DNA of 64,000 nucleotides from Actinoplanes octamycinicus (GTDB lineage: Bacteria > Actinomycetota > Actinomycetes > Mycobacteriales > Micromonosporaceae): positions 7,545,501 to 7,609,500 of the forward strand of contig NZ_JACHNB010000001.1 in the NCBI RefSeq assembly GCF_014205225.1, given 5' to 3'. Of the stretch, positions 8,467 to 18,956 are shown piece after piece (the first letter of the stretch is position 1; each line of letters begins with the position of its first letter). The translations under genes and the position numbers were made by a program. Under the pieces are notes generated by a model. The model saw nothing but the letters and a program-made list of their open reading frames with translations. It ran no database searches and was not told the DNA's origin.

Positions 8467-9609
8467 TCAATAGGAGCGCGGCAGGCCGAGGGAGAACTGG
8501 GCCACGAAATTCAGGGCCATCTCGCGGCTGACCGGGGCCAGCCGGGTGAGGCGCGACGTGGCAAGGGCCTGGACCAGGCCGTACTCGGTGGCGAGGCCGT
8601 TGCCGCCGTGCGTCTGGATGGCCTGGTCGACGGCGGCGCAGACGGCCTCGCCGGCCGCGTACTTCGCCATGTTGGCGGCCTCGCCGGCGGCTTTCAGGTC
8701 GCCGGCGGCGTGCAGGGCGGCGGCCTTCTGGGTGAGCAGGCGAGCGGCTTCGATCTCCACGTGCAGCTTGGCGAGGGGGTGGGAGATCGCCTGGTGGGCG
8801 CCGATCGGTACGCCCCACACCTGGCGGTCGCCGGCGTAGCCGACCGCCTTGCGCAGCGCCCAGCGGGCCATTCCGGTGGCGGACGAGGCGGCCATGATGC
8901 GTTCCGGGTTCAGGCCGGCGAAGAGCTGGTCGAAGCCGGCTTCCTCGCTGCCGATCAGCGCGTCGGCGGGCAGCCGGACGTCGTCGAAGAAGAGGGTGAA
9001 CTGGTCCTCCGGGGCGACCAGGCCCATGTCGATCTTCCGGTAGGTGAAACCGGGGGCGTCGACCGGGACCATGAACAGCGACGGGCGTGTGCCGACCCGG
9101 GCCACCACCAGGACGTAGGAGGCCTCGTCGACGCCGCTGATGTAGGTCTTGCCGCCGGTCAGCACCCACTCGTCGCCGTCCCGGCGGGCCTGGGTGGCGA
9201 TCTGGTGGGTGTTCGAGCCGGCGTCCGGTTCGGTGATCCCGAAGACGTAGGTGGCCGAGCCGTCGGCGATGCCCGGGAGCCAGCGCTGTTTCTGCGCCTC
9301 GGTGCCGAACTGGGCGATCACCGTGCCGACGATGGCTGGTGACACCACCATGAGCAGGAGCGGACATCCGGCGGTGGCCAGTTCCTCCAGGACGGCGGCC
9401 AGGTCGCCGATCTCGCCGCCGCCTCCGCCGTACTGTTCCGGAATGGACACCCCGAGGTAGCCGTGGGCGGCCGCCTCCTGCCACAGCTCGGTGGTCTTCC
9501 GGCCGTCCCGGGCGGCAGCGTAGAAGTAGGACTCGCCGTATTTCTGGCCCAGGCGGGCGACCGCCTCGCGCAGCTCCCGGCGTTCCGCGGACTCGACAAA
9601 AGCGGTCAT
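8467..9609 (-). CDS. Acyl-CoA dehydrogenase
   Basis: 380 residues, the normal length of a monofunctional acyl-CoA dehydrogenase. Visible family motifs include YLGVSIPEQYGGGGGEIGDL, FGITEPDAGSNTHQIAT (FAD and substrate loop), VLTGGKTYISG, and near the C-terminus DQAIQTHGGNGLATEYGLVQ. It oxidises an acyl-CoA to the 2,3-enoyl-CoA and passes electrons to ETF. ATG at 9609 has a GGAG six nt upstream. It is the last gene of the AtuA-like/carboxylase operon, starting next to the biotin carboxylase stop, so it probably acts on a branched or terpenoid acyl-CoA such as citronellyl- or isovaleryl-CoA. The exact substrate is inference. Confidence 0.9.
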   Translation of the reverse strand: MTAFVESAERRELREAVARLGQKYGESYFYAAARDGRKTTELWQEAAAHGYLGVSIPEQYGGGGGEIGDLAAVLEELATAGCPLLLMVVSPAIVGTVIAQFGTEAQKQRWLPGIADGSATYVFGITEPDAGSNTHQIATQARRDGDEWVLTGGKTYISGVDEASYVLVVARVGTRPSLFMVPVDAPGFTYRKIDMGLVAPEDQFTLFFDDVRLPADALIGSEEAGFDQLFAGLNPERIMAASSATGMARWALRKAVGYAGDRQVWGVPIGAHQAISHPLAKLHVEIEAARLLTQKAAALHAAGDLKAAGEAANMAKYAAGEAVCAAVDQAIQTHGGNGLATEYGLVQALATSRLTRLAPVSREMALNFVAQFSLGLPRSY

Positions 9610-9610
9610 C

Positions 9611-11571
<1,961 letters not shown>

Positions 11572-11575
<4 letters not shown>

Positions 11576-13146
11576 AGCCGGAACACCCCATATCCCCGGG
11601 CGCCCCGCACCGGCGCGTTGTGGATCACGGAAAGGCAGATTCCCAGTACGGTCCGGGTGTCCCGCGGATCGATCACCCCGTCGTCGTAGAGCATCCCGGA
11701 CGTGAAGTACGCCAGCGACTCCCGCTCGATCTGCGCCTCGATCGCCGCCCGGGTCCGCGCGTCCGCCTCCTCGTCGAACGGCCGCCCGGCCGCCGCGGCC
11801 GCCTGCCGCGACACGATCGACACCACCCCGGCGAGCTGGGCCGGTCCCATCACCGCCGACTTCGCCCCGGCCCAGCTGAACATGAACCGCGGGTCGTAGG
11901 CCCGCCCGCTCATCCCGTAGTTCCCGGCGCCGTAGGACGCGCCCATCACGATCGACAGGTGCGGCACCGCCGAGTTCGACACCGCGTTGATCATCTGGGC
12001 GCCGTGCTTGATGATCCCGCCCTGCTCGTAGTCCTTGCCGACCATGTAGCCGGTGGTGTTGTGCAGGAACAGCAGCGGCGTGTCGTTCTGGTTGGCCAGC
12101 TGGATGAACTGGCCGGCCTTCTGCGCCTCCTCGCTGAACAGCACGCCCTGCGCGTTCGCCAGGATCCCGATCGGGTAGCCGTGCAGCCGTGCCCACCCGG
12201 TCACCAGGCTGGTGCCGTAGAGCGGCTTGAACTCGTCGAACTCGCTCCCGTCGACGATCCGCGCGATCACCGCCCGCGGATCGAACGGGATCTTGAGATC
12301 GGTCGGCACGATTCCGAGCAGCTCCTGCGGATCCTCGATCGGCTCGGCATAGTCGTCAGCGGCCGCCGGCCCCAGCTTGCGCCAGTTCAACCGCCGCACG
12401 ATCTGACGTCCGATGCGGATCGCGTCGTGCTCGTCCACCGCGAGATAGTCGGCCAGCCCGGAGATCCGCGCGTGCATCTCCGCCCCGCCCAGCGACTCGT
12501 CGTCGGACTCCTCGCCGGTCGCCATCTTGACCAGCGGCGGCCCGCCGAGGAAGACCTTCGCGCCGCCGGCCACCATCACCACGTAGTCGCTCATCCCCGG
12601 CACGTAGGCGCCACCGGCCGTCGAGTTGCCGAAGACCAGCGCGATCGTCGGCCGCCGGTCCGCGCTCGCCTCGGTCAGCCCGCGGAAGTGCTGTCCGCCC
12701 GGGATGAAGATGTCCTTCTGGGTGGGCAGGTCGGCCCCGCCCGACTCGACCAAGTTGATCGTCGGCAGCCGGTTCTCCGCGGCGATCTGCGCGGCCCGGA
12801 AGCTCTTCTTCAGCGTCACCGGGTTGCTCGCGCCGCCGCGGACCGTCGGGTCGTTCGCGATGATCATGCATTCGACGCCCTCGACCACGCCGAGCCCGGT
12901 CACCACCGACCCGCCGACCGCGAAGTCGGTGCCCCAGCCCGCGAGGGGACTCAGCTCCAGGAACGCCGAGTCCGGATCGACCAGCAGCTCGATCCGCTCG
13001 CGCGCGGTCAGCTTGCCGCGCCGGTGGTGCCGGTCGACGGCCTTCGGCCCGCCTCCGGCGAGGGCTTGGGCATGCTGCCGGTCCAGGTCCGCGACCCGCT
13101 CCAGCATCGCTTCCCGATTCCTGTCGTACGCCGGGGGCAGGCTCAC
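11572..13146 (-). CDS. Acyl-CoA carboxyltransferase beta subunit
   Basis: 524 residues of the carboxyl transferase family (MccB/AtuC-like). Motifs include RGKLTARERIELLVDPDSAF at the N-terminus, FGNSTAGGAYVPGMSDYVVM, GGAEMHARISGLADYLA, and LHNTTGYMVGKDYEQGGIIK with MGASYGAGNYGMSGRAYDPR in the C-terminal half. These match 3-methylcrotonyl- and geranyl-CoA carboxylases more than propionyl-CoA carboxylases. It moves CO2 from biotin to the acyl-CoA. GTG at 13146 overlaps the AtuA-like stop by 4 nt and its own stop overlaps the biotin carboxylase start, so the subunits are probably made in fixed proportion. Confidence 0.92.
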
Positions 13147-14858
13147 AGCAGCTCCGAGGGTATGTCGGCGTTCCGGGCACGCAGCCACTCCCCGACCGCC
13201 TTGGCCTGGGGGTCGGAACGGGTGGACGCGGCCACTCCGTCCCCGAGCAGCCGCTCGATGACGATGTTGAGGGCGGCCAGGTGGGGCAGCCGGTGCACGG
13301 TCACGCCGAGTTCCGCGGCCTCGGGCAGCAGCTGCCGCACCCGGTCGGCGTCGAGCCAGCCGGCCAGCCACGCGTAGGCGTCCGCCCGCCGCGGATGTCC
13401 GGCCGGCACCCACACCCCGACGTTCGCCGTCCCGCCCTTGTCCCCCGACCGCGCGTGCACCAGCCGCCCCAGCGGCGCCCGGGTGGTCGCCGGCTCACGG
13501 TCCCGGCTGGCTCTGCGGGGTGTCTCGACGTCGTCGAGACACCCCGCAGAGCCAGCCGGAGTCGGGGGGCGCGCTGCGGACCCGGTGGCGGGATCGGGTG
13601 GCGCGATGTCGACGCGGGTGCCGTCCGGGAGGACGGCGACGTGCGGGACCTCGGACTGCGGGAGGTAGGCCGCCTCGAAGACGCCGAACGGGGTGGCGTC
13701 GGCAGGCGGGGCGGTCACGTGGAAGCCCGGGTAGGAGGCCAGGGCCAGCTCGACGGCGGCGCTGCTGAACCGGCGGCCGACCACGTCCGGATCCGGGTCC
13801 TTCACGTGGCAGCGCAGGATCGCGGACGCCTCGGCCTGGGTGGCCGGGTCGGGGCGGTCGGTGCGGGCCAGCTCCCAGACGATCTCGGCGGGGCGGGTGG
13901 TCAGGGCGGCTTCCAGCTGGGCCCGGGTCCAGGCGGCCTTCTGCTCGATGTCCAGGCCGGTCAGGACGAACGAGACCGAGTTGCGGTGGCCGCCCAGCCG
14001 GTTGATCCCCACTTTGGTGGTGCCGGGTGGGGCCGCACCGCGTACGCCGAAGATCTTGACCTGGTCCGTGTCCTGCTGGACGAGGTGGAGGGTGTCGAGC
14101 CGGGTGACGACGTCCGGGTTGAGATAGCGGGGCGTGTCGATCTCGTAGACCAGCTGGGCGGTGACCGTGTCGACGGTGACCGCGCCGCCGTGGGCCGGGT
14201 GCTTGGTGATCAGAACCGTGCCGTCCGCGCTGATCTCGGCGATCGGGAAGCCGAGCGGGCGGCTGAGATCCAAGCCGGTGAAGCCGCTGAAGTTGCCCCC
14301 GGTGGCCTGGGTGCCGCACTCCAGGACATGCCCGGCGACCACACCGGCGGCGAGTTTGTCGAGGTCATCGCGGGTCCAGCCGAACTCGGCGATGGCCGGG
14401 CCGAGGGTGAGCGCGGCGTCGGTGACCCGGCCGGTGACGACGATGTCGGCGCCGGAGCGGAGGGCTTCGGCGATCCCGAAGGCGCCGAGGTAGGCGTTCG
14501 CGGTGATCGCTTTCGGCCAGGTGAGCTGGTCGCCCTCGACGTGGGCGACGGCGAGATCCGGGTCGAGCGCGCGGATCGCGTCGGCCAGACCGGCCGGGTT
14601 GAGTCCGCCGGCGTTGCTGACGATCCGGACATTCGCCGACTTGATGATTTTCAGGCAGTCGGTGAGCTGGCGGAGGAACGTCTTGGCATAACCCAGCTCC
14701 GGGTTCTTCCGGCGGTCCCGGCCGAGGATCAGCATGGTCAGCTCGGCCAGGTAGTCGCCGGTCAGGTAGTCCAGCGGGCCGCCGTCGAGCATCTCGCGCA
14801 TGGCGGAGAGCCGGTCGCCATAGAAACCGGAGCAGTTGCCGACCCGGATCGTTCGCAC
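13143..14858 (-). CDS. AtuA-like acyclic terpene utilisation family protein
   Basis: 571 residues of the DUF1446/AtuA family: RTIRVGNCSGFYGDRLSAMR at the start, SNAGGLNPAGLADAIRAL, TGRVTDAALTLGPAIAEFGW and VLECGTQATGGNFSGF. In Pseudomonas, AtuA belongs to the citronellol/geraniol catabolic cluster; its biochemical role is not settled. GTG at 14858 follows a GAGGGGAG ribosome site; GTG at 14876 is an alternative. The C-terminal domain (LVHARSGDKGGTANVGVW) is separated from the main body by a 19-residue in-frame segment encoded by a perfect 57-bp palindrome (13503-13559), apparently an inserted genomic repeat. First gene of the operon, behind its own promoter. Confidence 0.88.
   Translation of the reverse strand: MRTIRVGNCSGFYGDRLSAMREMLDGGPLDYLTGDYLAELTMLILGRDRRKNPELGYAKTFLRQLTDCLKIIKSANVRIVSNAGGLNPAGLADAIRALDPDLAVAHVEGDQLTWPKAITANAYLGAFGIAEALRSGADIVVTGRVTDAALTLGPAIAEFGWTRDDLDKLAAGVVAGHVLECGTQATGGNFSGFTGLDLSRPLGFPIAEISADGTVLITKHPAHGGAVTVDTVTAQLVYEIDTPRYLNPDVVTRLDTLHLVQQDTDQVKIFGVRGAAPPGTTKVGINRLGGHRNSVSFVLTGLDIEQKAAWTRAQLEAALTTRPAEIVWELARTDRPDPATQAEASAILRCHVKDPDPDVVGRRFSSAAVELALASYPGFHVTAPPADATPFGVFEAAYLPQSEVPHVAVLPDGTRVDIAPPDPATGSAARPPTPAGSAGCLDDVETPRRASRDREPATTRAPLGRLVHARSGDKGGTANVGVWVPAGHPRRADAYAWLAGWLDADRVRQLLPEAAELGVTVHRLPHLAALNIVIERLLGDGVAASTRSDPQAKAVGEWLRARNADIPSELL
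13503..13559. repeat. Perfect 57-bp palindrome inside the AtuA-like gene
   Basis: The left arm 13503-13530 and the right arm 13532-13559 are exact reverse complements (28 bp each) around one central base, T13531. The arm contains CGGCTGGCTC and GGGTGTCTC, which are also the core of each unit in the 7792-8290 array. In the gene it is read as an in-frame linker (AGSAGCLDDVETPRRASR). It therefore looks like a dispersed repeat inserted into, or grown within, a coding sequence without breaking it. Confidence 0.95.
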
Positions 14859-14894
14859 GCCGCTCCCCTCGCCCACCGCGTGGTGATGGGGGCC

Positions 14895-14922
14895 ACGTTA
14901 GGCAATCTGACAAAATTGTCAA
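14895..14922 (-). promoter_or_regulatory. Promoter with TetR-type operator for the AtuA-like operon
   Basis: On the minus strand, TTGACA (14922-14917), a 16-nt spacer and TAACGT (14900-14895) form a good sigma-70-like promoter. The palindrome TGACAA-AA-TTGTCA (14908-14921) overlaps the -35 box and the last codons of the TetR gene. Repression by the adjacent TetR protein is the obvious inference. Confidence 0.65.
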
Positions 14923-15560
14923 GGACGCTCGCGGAGCCCGATCGCCGCGGCCCACAGCTTCGACATGTGGTTGACCACCGCATCCTCGTCGAGCGGCTCG
15001 CGCAGCGAATAGATGACGTGCGCCATCTGCTCGACCATGGCGCCCAGCACGATCGCGGTCAGCCGCGGCTCCAGCTCCCGATCGGCCAGACCGGCCTCCT
15101 GCAAGCGGCGCAGCCCCTCGGCGCCGCGCTGCACGTAGAGCTCGCGGACCTCGAGCAGCAGCTGCCGCAGCGTGTCGTCGGAGTCGGCGCCCTGCTCGAC
15201 CAGGCGCAGCACCCGGGAGGCGTTCCGCCAGGCCCGCAGGTAGCCGCGGTTCGACTCGACGATCCGGGTGTACGGGTCGTCGGCGGTCTCCGGCCCGACC
15301 AGGCTCGCCGTGAACATCTCCTCGGCCACCGCCCGGACGATGGTGCGCAGCAGGTCGTCCTTGGACTCGAAGTAGGTGTAGAAGGTGCCGTAGGAGACCC
15401 CGGCCGCCTGCGCCACCTGCTCCGGGGTGAAGGCCGGCCAGCCCCGGGTCTCCAGCAGCCGGCGCCCGGCCGCCACCAGCGCGTCCCGAGTCCGCCGCCC
15501 GCGCGCGGTGACCGGCGCGCCCGGCGCGGGGTTGGTTCGTGATCGGCCCATGCCGACCAT
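14919..15560 (-). CDS. TetR-family regulator of the AtuA-like operon
   Basis: About 213 residues. The N-terminal helix-turn-helix is clear (ARGRRTRDALVAAGRRLLE, then FTPEQVAQAAGVSYGTFYTY and FESKDDLLRTIVRAVAEEMF). The C-terminal ligand-binding part is all-helical, ending MSKLWAAAIGLRERP. ATG at 15560 lies five nt after GGGGAG; ATGs at 15563 and 15551 are alternatives. It is encoded on the same strand immediately before the AtuA-like gene, and its 3' end overlaps the presumed operator, so it is probably a local repressor released by an acyl-CoA or terpenoid intermediate. Confidence 0.88.
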   Translation of the reverse strand: MVGMGRSRTNPAPGAPVTARGRRTRDALVAAGRRLLETRGWPAFTPEQVAQAAGVSYGTFYTYFESKDDLLRTIVRAVAEEMFTASLVGPETADDPYTRIVESNRGYLRAWRNASRVLRLVEQGADSDDTLRQLLLEVRELYVQRGAEGLRRLQEAGLADRELEPRLTAIVLGAMVEQMAHVIYSLREPLDEDAVVNHMSKLWAAAIGLRERP

Positions 15561-15615
15561 CATCGCTCCCCATCGAGGGATGGCGTCCCGACCCCGTCAC
15601 GGGTACAGTTGCCCC

Positions 15616-15801
15616 ATGACTAGTACTGACCACCCCGAACGCCCTGCTGAGCGCCCCTCGGAGCGCCTCTTCCGCAAGCTGGGCCTGCCCGCCCTCCCGC
15701 CGAGGACCGCGGAGGACGAGGCCCGCATCGACGAGATGCTCGCCCGCGTCAAACGCGAGCAGGCAGCACTGGACGCCCGACGCCAGTCGGACGTCGCGTG
15801 A
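15616..15801 (+). CDS. Small antitoxin-like protein
   Basis: 61 residues, highly charged: a Pro/Arg-rich start (DHPERPAERPSERLFRKLGL) followed by an acidic-basic helix (EDEARIDEMLARVKREQAAL). The stop overlaps the GTG start of the PIN-domain gene by 4 nt, the usual antitoxin-toxin arrangement. No DNA-binding fold (ribbon-helix-helix or AbrB) can be assigned with confidence. Start ATG at 15616 with no strong ribosome site; a TACAGT hexamer just upstream could be a -10 box for a nearly leaderless transcript. Function rests mainly on its partner. Confidence 0.6.
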   Translation: MTSTDHPERPAERPSERLFRKLGLPALPPRTAEDEARIDEMLARVKREQAALDARRQSDVA

Positions 15802-16211
15802 TCACCCTCGACTCCACGCTCGTCCTCGACGCCAGCGCCCTGGTCGAACTCATGCAGGGCCACCCCACGCTGACCGAGCTGCTCGACCGGGGCTACGAGG
15901 GCGACGTCATCATGGCGGTGCCACCACTGGCGGTGCTGGAAGCACAGGTGGCCATCCAGACGGATCCAGCGCTCTGGGACCACGTCCTGCGATTCCCGGG
16001 CCTGCAGGAGCTGGATCTCTCCGCGCGGTGTGCCGCGCTGATCGGCGATCTGGCAGCACCTCGGCTCGAGCGCAACCCGCTGCACACCACGCTGATGGCT
16101 GAACAGATGGCAGCCGAGGTCGTCTACGAGGCGATCCGGATGCGCGCCGCCGTGCTCACCCGTTTCCCGAACCTCTATCGGGGTTATGCGGTCACCGTGG
16201 CGGCGGTCTGA
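15798..16211 (+). CDS. PIN-domain toxin (VapC-like)
   Basis: 137 residues. TLVLDASALVELMQGHP carries the first PIN aspartate, and VPPLAVLEAQVAI the conserved acidic helix residue. The C-terminal strand reads AAVLTRFPNLYRGY, where most PIN nucleases have an Asp (LTRDP-type); Phe occupies that place. VapC-type toxins cleave RNA using Mg held by three or four acidic residues, so activity may be reduced or the metal site may use other acids. It is translated from a GTG that overlaps the antitoxin stop. Its last 20 bp overlap the 3' end of the convergent DUF2071 gene. Confidence 0.7.
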   Translation: MITLDSTLVLDASALVELMQGHPTLTELLDRGYEGDVIMAVPPLAVLEAQVAIQTDPALWDHVLRFPGLQELDLSARCAALIGDLAAPRLERNPLHTTLMAEQMAAEVVYEAIRMRAAVLTRFPNLYRGYAVTVAAV

Positions 16212-16929
16212 ACGGGCCGAAGATCACCGGGACACCCGGGGAGTAAAGGACGCTGACCGGCGGCTTGTCGAGGCCTGGCAGGCCGCCGGCGGCGAGCAGG
16301 GTGTCGTCCAGGTCGAGCAGCTCGGCGCGGTGCAGCGGCCAGCGCGGATGGTCGTTGGCCAGGTGGCGGGTGCGGCCCCACGCCCGGGTGTGCAGGCCCC
16401 AGCGCGCGGTGAGGAAATGCTCCAGCGGGCTCGGTTCGGCGATCGGCTCGCCGACCCGGATCCGGATGCTGGTGGTCGCGCCGCGCGGGCCGGGCCAGCG
16501 GCGCCGGGAGACGTAGGCCAGCTCGTCGCCCTTCCGGGTCAGCCGCATCCGCGCCCACATGTAGGGCAGGCGCAGGCTCAGCCTCGCGACCAGCACCGGG
16601 ACCAGTCGTTCCGCCTCCAGCGAGCGGAAGACGACCGCCCGCCGGCCCTGGGCGTCGACGCTGTAGAGCCGCACGTTCGTCTCGGCGAACGTGCCCAGAT
16701 ACGGAACGCCGGGTCCGCCCAGGAAGCCGACCCGCTCCATCCGGAAGCCGATCAGCCCGGCATAGGTCACCCCGTCGAAGACGTCCGGCACCGTGCCGGG
16801 CGGCAGCAGCGGCGCCACCCGCTCCGGCTCCACCGGCCAGTGCAGGAAGGCCAGGTCGGTCCAGCGCTGCCCGAGCACGGCCCGGGCCACCGGCCGCACC
16901 GTCTCCGTGGTGATCTCCTCGACGCTCAC
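16192..16929 (-). CDS. DUF2071 (YqjF-like) protein
   Basis: 245 residues of the DUF2071 family: FLHWPVEPERVAPLLPPGTV near the N-terminus, DVFDGVTYAGLIGFRMERVG, and the conserved ETNVRLYSVD and VVFRSLEAERL segments. The family has an acetoacetate decarboxylase-like fold, but no reaction is established. GTG at 16929 is chosen; AAGG directly precedes it. Its 3' end overlaps the PIN toxin gene on the opposite strand by 20 bp. A second DUF2071-type gene lies at 32128. Confidence 0.8.
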   Translation of the reverse strand: MSVEEITTETVRPVARAVLGQRWTDLAFLHWPVEPERVAPLLPPGTVPDVFDGVTYAGLIGFRMERVGFLGGPGVPYLGTFAETNVRLYSVDAQGRRAVVFRSLEAERLVPVLVARLSLRLPYMWARMRLTRKGDELAYVSRRRWPGPRGATTSIRIRVGEPIAEPSPLEHFLTARWGLHTRAWGRTRHLANDHPRWPLHRAELLDLDDTLLAAGGLPGLDKPPVSVLYSPGVPVIFGPFRPPPR

Positions 16930-17203
16930 CCTTCCAGGGTCACACCCGACCGCTCGCCACGGCACGATTCCGGCTGTGCCGCGTCCCAGCGGGCCGGCAC
17001 GCCGGCGTTCGCCGGGCCGCGATGACCGCGCCGGCGAACGCGATCCATGCTCCCCGCCACTGGTGATCCATTGTGGCGACTCTACGGGTGGCCGCCGGAA
17101 TCGCGAGGAACGGGCCTTTCGGCCCCTGGATGTCGGGCTGTAGTGGGCGGACGATGGCAATGGGGCGGATTCGTACCGCTTCCATCGGTCGAGGAACCGT
17201 GGG

Positions 17204-17728
17204 GTGATCACAGTGCGTAGCACGATCTCCGGTAATCAGCTCGACTGTCTTGCCGCGGCGGTCAGCCTCCGGCTGCCGCCGGGGGCGAGACGGGCGATGC
17301 GGACGGACGCCTTTCATGGCGCGGTCGACATCATCGGTACGACGGATCGCGGCGGTCACGTCGTCGCCGCCGCCATCGCGGACGACGACGCCCGGCACAC
17401 CGTGCTGGAGTACGCCGCCGAGCGGGCCCGCGAGCTGGGCCTGCCGCTGCGGGTCGTGCACGTCTGGGACGGTCACCGGCGGTACCCGGACCTGCTGCTG
17501 GAGGCCGCCCTCTACGACGACCTGGACGCGGCCACGGCGGCCGACGCCGAGCGGGAGATCTGCCACGACCGGCATCCCGCGCACGCCCTGTCCGCGGTGA
17601 GCCGGGACGCCGCGCTGATGGTGGTGGCCGCCACCGGTGACCCGGCCGCGTCGCATCCGCTGGGGGCGACGGCCGCCGGATTGATCGGGCACACCGCGTG
17701 CCCGTTGACGATTGTGCTGCCTTCCTGA
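17204..17728 (+). CDS. UspA-like universal stress protein
   Basis: 174 residues. After a divergent first 45 residues, the core has GGHVVAAAIADDDARHTVLE, LGLPLRVVHVWDG and, at the C-terminus, ALMVVAATGDPAASHPLG with HTACPLTIVLPS. These match one UspA domain with a variant nucleotide loop. Usp proteins bind ATP or nucleotides and respond to stress, but the molecular target is unknown. GTG at 17204 lies after GAGGA; GTG at 17213 is an alternative. It is followed by a copy of the dispersed CGTACCGRAA element and a convergent gene. Confidence 0.7.
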   Translation: MITVRSTISGNQLDCLAAAVSLRLPPGARRAMRTDAFHGAVDIIGTTDRGGHVVAAAIADDDARHTVLEYAAERARELGLPLRVVHVWDGHRRYPDLLLEAALYDDLDAATAADAEREICHDRHPAHALSAVSRDAALMVVAATGDPAASHPLGATAAGLIGHTACPLTIVLPS

Positions 17729-17745
17729 TCGACGGGCGCTGCGGC

Positions 17746-17787
17746 CGTACCGGAAATCGGGCGGACCTCACCGCAGCGGACCGGAAG
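17746..17787 (+). repeat. Dispersed 3'-flank element (CGTACCGGAAA type)
   Basis: Starts CGTACCGGAAATCGGGCGGA and ends AGCGGACCGGAAG. It lies between the convergent universal stress protein and CU044_5270-like genes. Closely related copies lie at 27221, 24709 and 48999; the core also occurs at 62346 and, on the other strand, at 19509. Confidence 0.7.
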
Positions 17788-17853
17788 TGATCAGCGATGC
17801 CGGACCGGTCCGCCCTCCCCGAGGAGAGCGGACCGGAACCGTTCGCGGCGGGG

Positions 17854-18954
17854 TCAGCCGATCCAGTCCGGGGCGTCCGGGCTGATCTCGGCCTGCTCGG
17901 CGATCTTGACGAGGTCCTCCCGGGTGATCCCGGCGCCCTCGCCGACCAGCGTCATCAGCCGCCCGTGGCCGAGGTCGACGACCAGGTAGAGCATGCTCTT
18001 GGCGAACGACTCGCTGCGCACCGGCTGCCGGGCCGGGTGGCCGCCGACGGTCAGTTCCCTGCCACCGGCCGGGGCCTCGGTGCTGCTGCCGACCACGACC
18101 GACATCTGTCCGGTTGCCTGCGACAACGCCTCCTTGTCCTTGATCCCCTCGACCGCCGGCTTCTCCACCAGCAGCCCGGCTCGCCAGGTGTCCTTGTGGT
18201 CGCCGCTGACGATGGCCGTGTTGACCGACCAGCCGTCCGGGAGCCAGCGCAGCCGCACCGGAACCGTGGTGACGCCCGGGTCCGGCCGCACCGAGCGGGC
18301 CATCTTCAGCATGTCCGCCTTGCTCATGACGTAGTGGGTGGTGGCGAGGGACAGCACGGTGTGCTCGTCGACCCCCCAGTCCAGGTAGGACTTGCCGCCG
18401 CCCTCGTGGTAGTAGCCCGGCGCGCCGTTGATGTCGACCTTCTTGCCGCCGTTGGCCGTCAGCCGCCCCTCCCCGGACACCTCGGTGCGCACGTAGAGCT
18501 GCACCTGCGGGCCGGCGTCGCTCATCGGATCGCCGGTGCCGACCTGCTTGGTCCAGTACCGCATCACCGTCGGGCCGAACGGATCCCCGGGTGCGGCGGT
18601 GCCGGTCTGCCGGATCCGCTCGCTGAACCCGGGTGGCGCCCAGGTCGGCCGATAGCCGAGCTTGGTGGGAAGCTCCTGCGTCGTCGCGCTCGGTGACGGT
18701 TTCGCCGAGGCCGGCGCGGCCGCCTGGGTCGGGGGCGCCACCGGCTCGGAGCCGCGCAGTGCCAGGGCCGGCACGGTCACCGCGGCCGCTACCGCCGCCG
18801 CCGCGACACCGGCGCTGAGCAGCCCGAACCGCTGGCGGCGCCGGACCGTGGCGGCCCGCTTCGGCAGGTTCGCGCGGATCCGGTCGGCCGGCAGCGCACG
18901 GTCGGCCTGGGCCTCCTGGGTGGCCCGGATGAGATCTTCGATGTTCCTGGTCAC
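17854..18954 (-). CDS. CU044_5270-family membrane-anchored protein, sigma-factor partner
   Basis: 366 residues. The N-terminus (NIEDLIRATQEAQADRALPA) is cytosolic, a single membrane helix follows around residues 45-68 (GLLSAGVAAAAVAAAVTVPA), and the large outer domain has motifs such as RYWTKQVGTGDP and LSLATTHYVMSKADMLKMAR. This architecture and its position 2 nt after a SigE-type sigma gene match the CU044_5270 family that accompanies such sigma factors in actinomycetes. It may sense an envelope signal and modulate the sigma factor, but that role is inferred from pairing alone. GTG at 18954. Confidence 0.75.
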   Translation of the reverse strand: MTRNIEDLIRATQEAQADRALPADRIRANLPKRAATVRRRQRFGLLSAGVAAAAVAAAVTVPALALRGSEPVAPPTQAAAPASAKPSPSATTQELPTKLGYRPTWAPPGFSERIRQTGTAAPGDPFGPTVMRYWTKQVGTGDPMSDAGPQVQLYVRTEVSGEGRLTANGGKKVDINGAPGYYHEGGGKSYLDWGVDEHTVLSLATTHYVMSKADMLKMARSVRPDPGVTTVPVRLRWLPDGWSVNTAIVSGDHKDTWRAGLLVEKPAVEGIKDKEALSQATGQMSVVVGSSTEAPAGGRELTVGGHPARQPVRSESFAKSMLYLVVDLGHGRLMTLVGEGAGITREDLVKIAEQAEISPDAPDWIG

Positions 18955-18956
18955 GG

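Noticed and set aside
7771..8473. Two plus-strand frames running through the 95-bp array
   Set aside because: They encode the repeat itself in two frames equally well (Pro/Thr/Arg-rich), as expected for non-coding repeats whose unit is not a multiple of three throughout.
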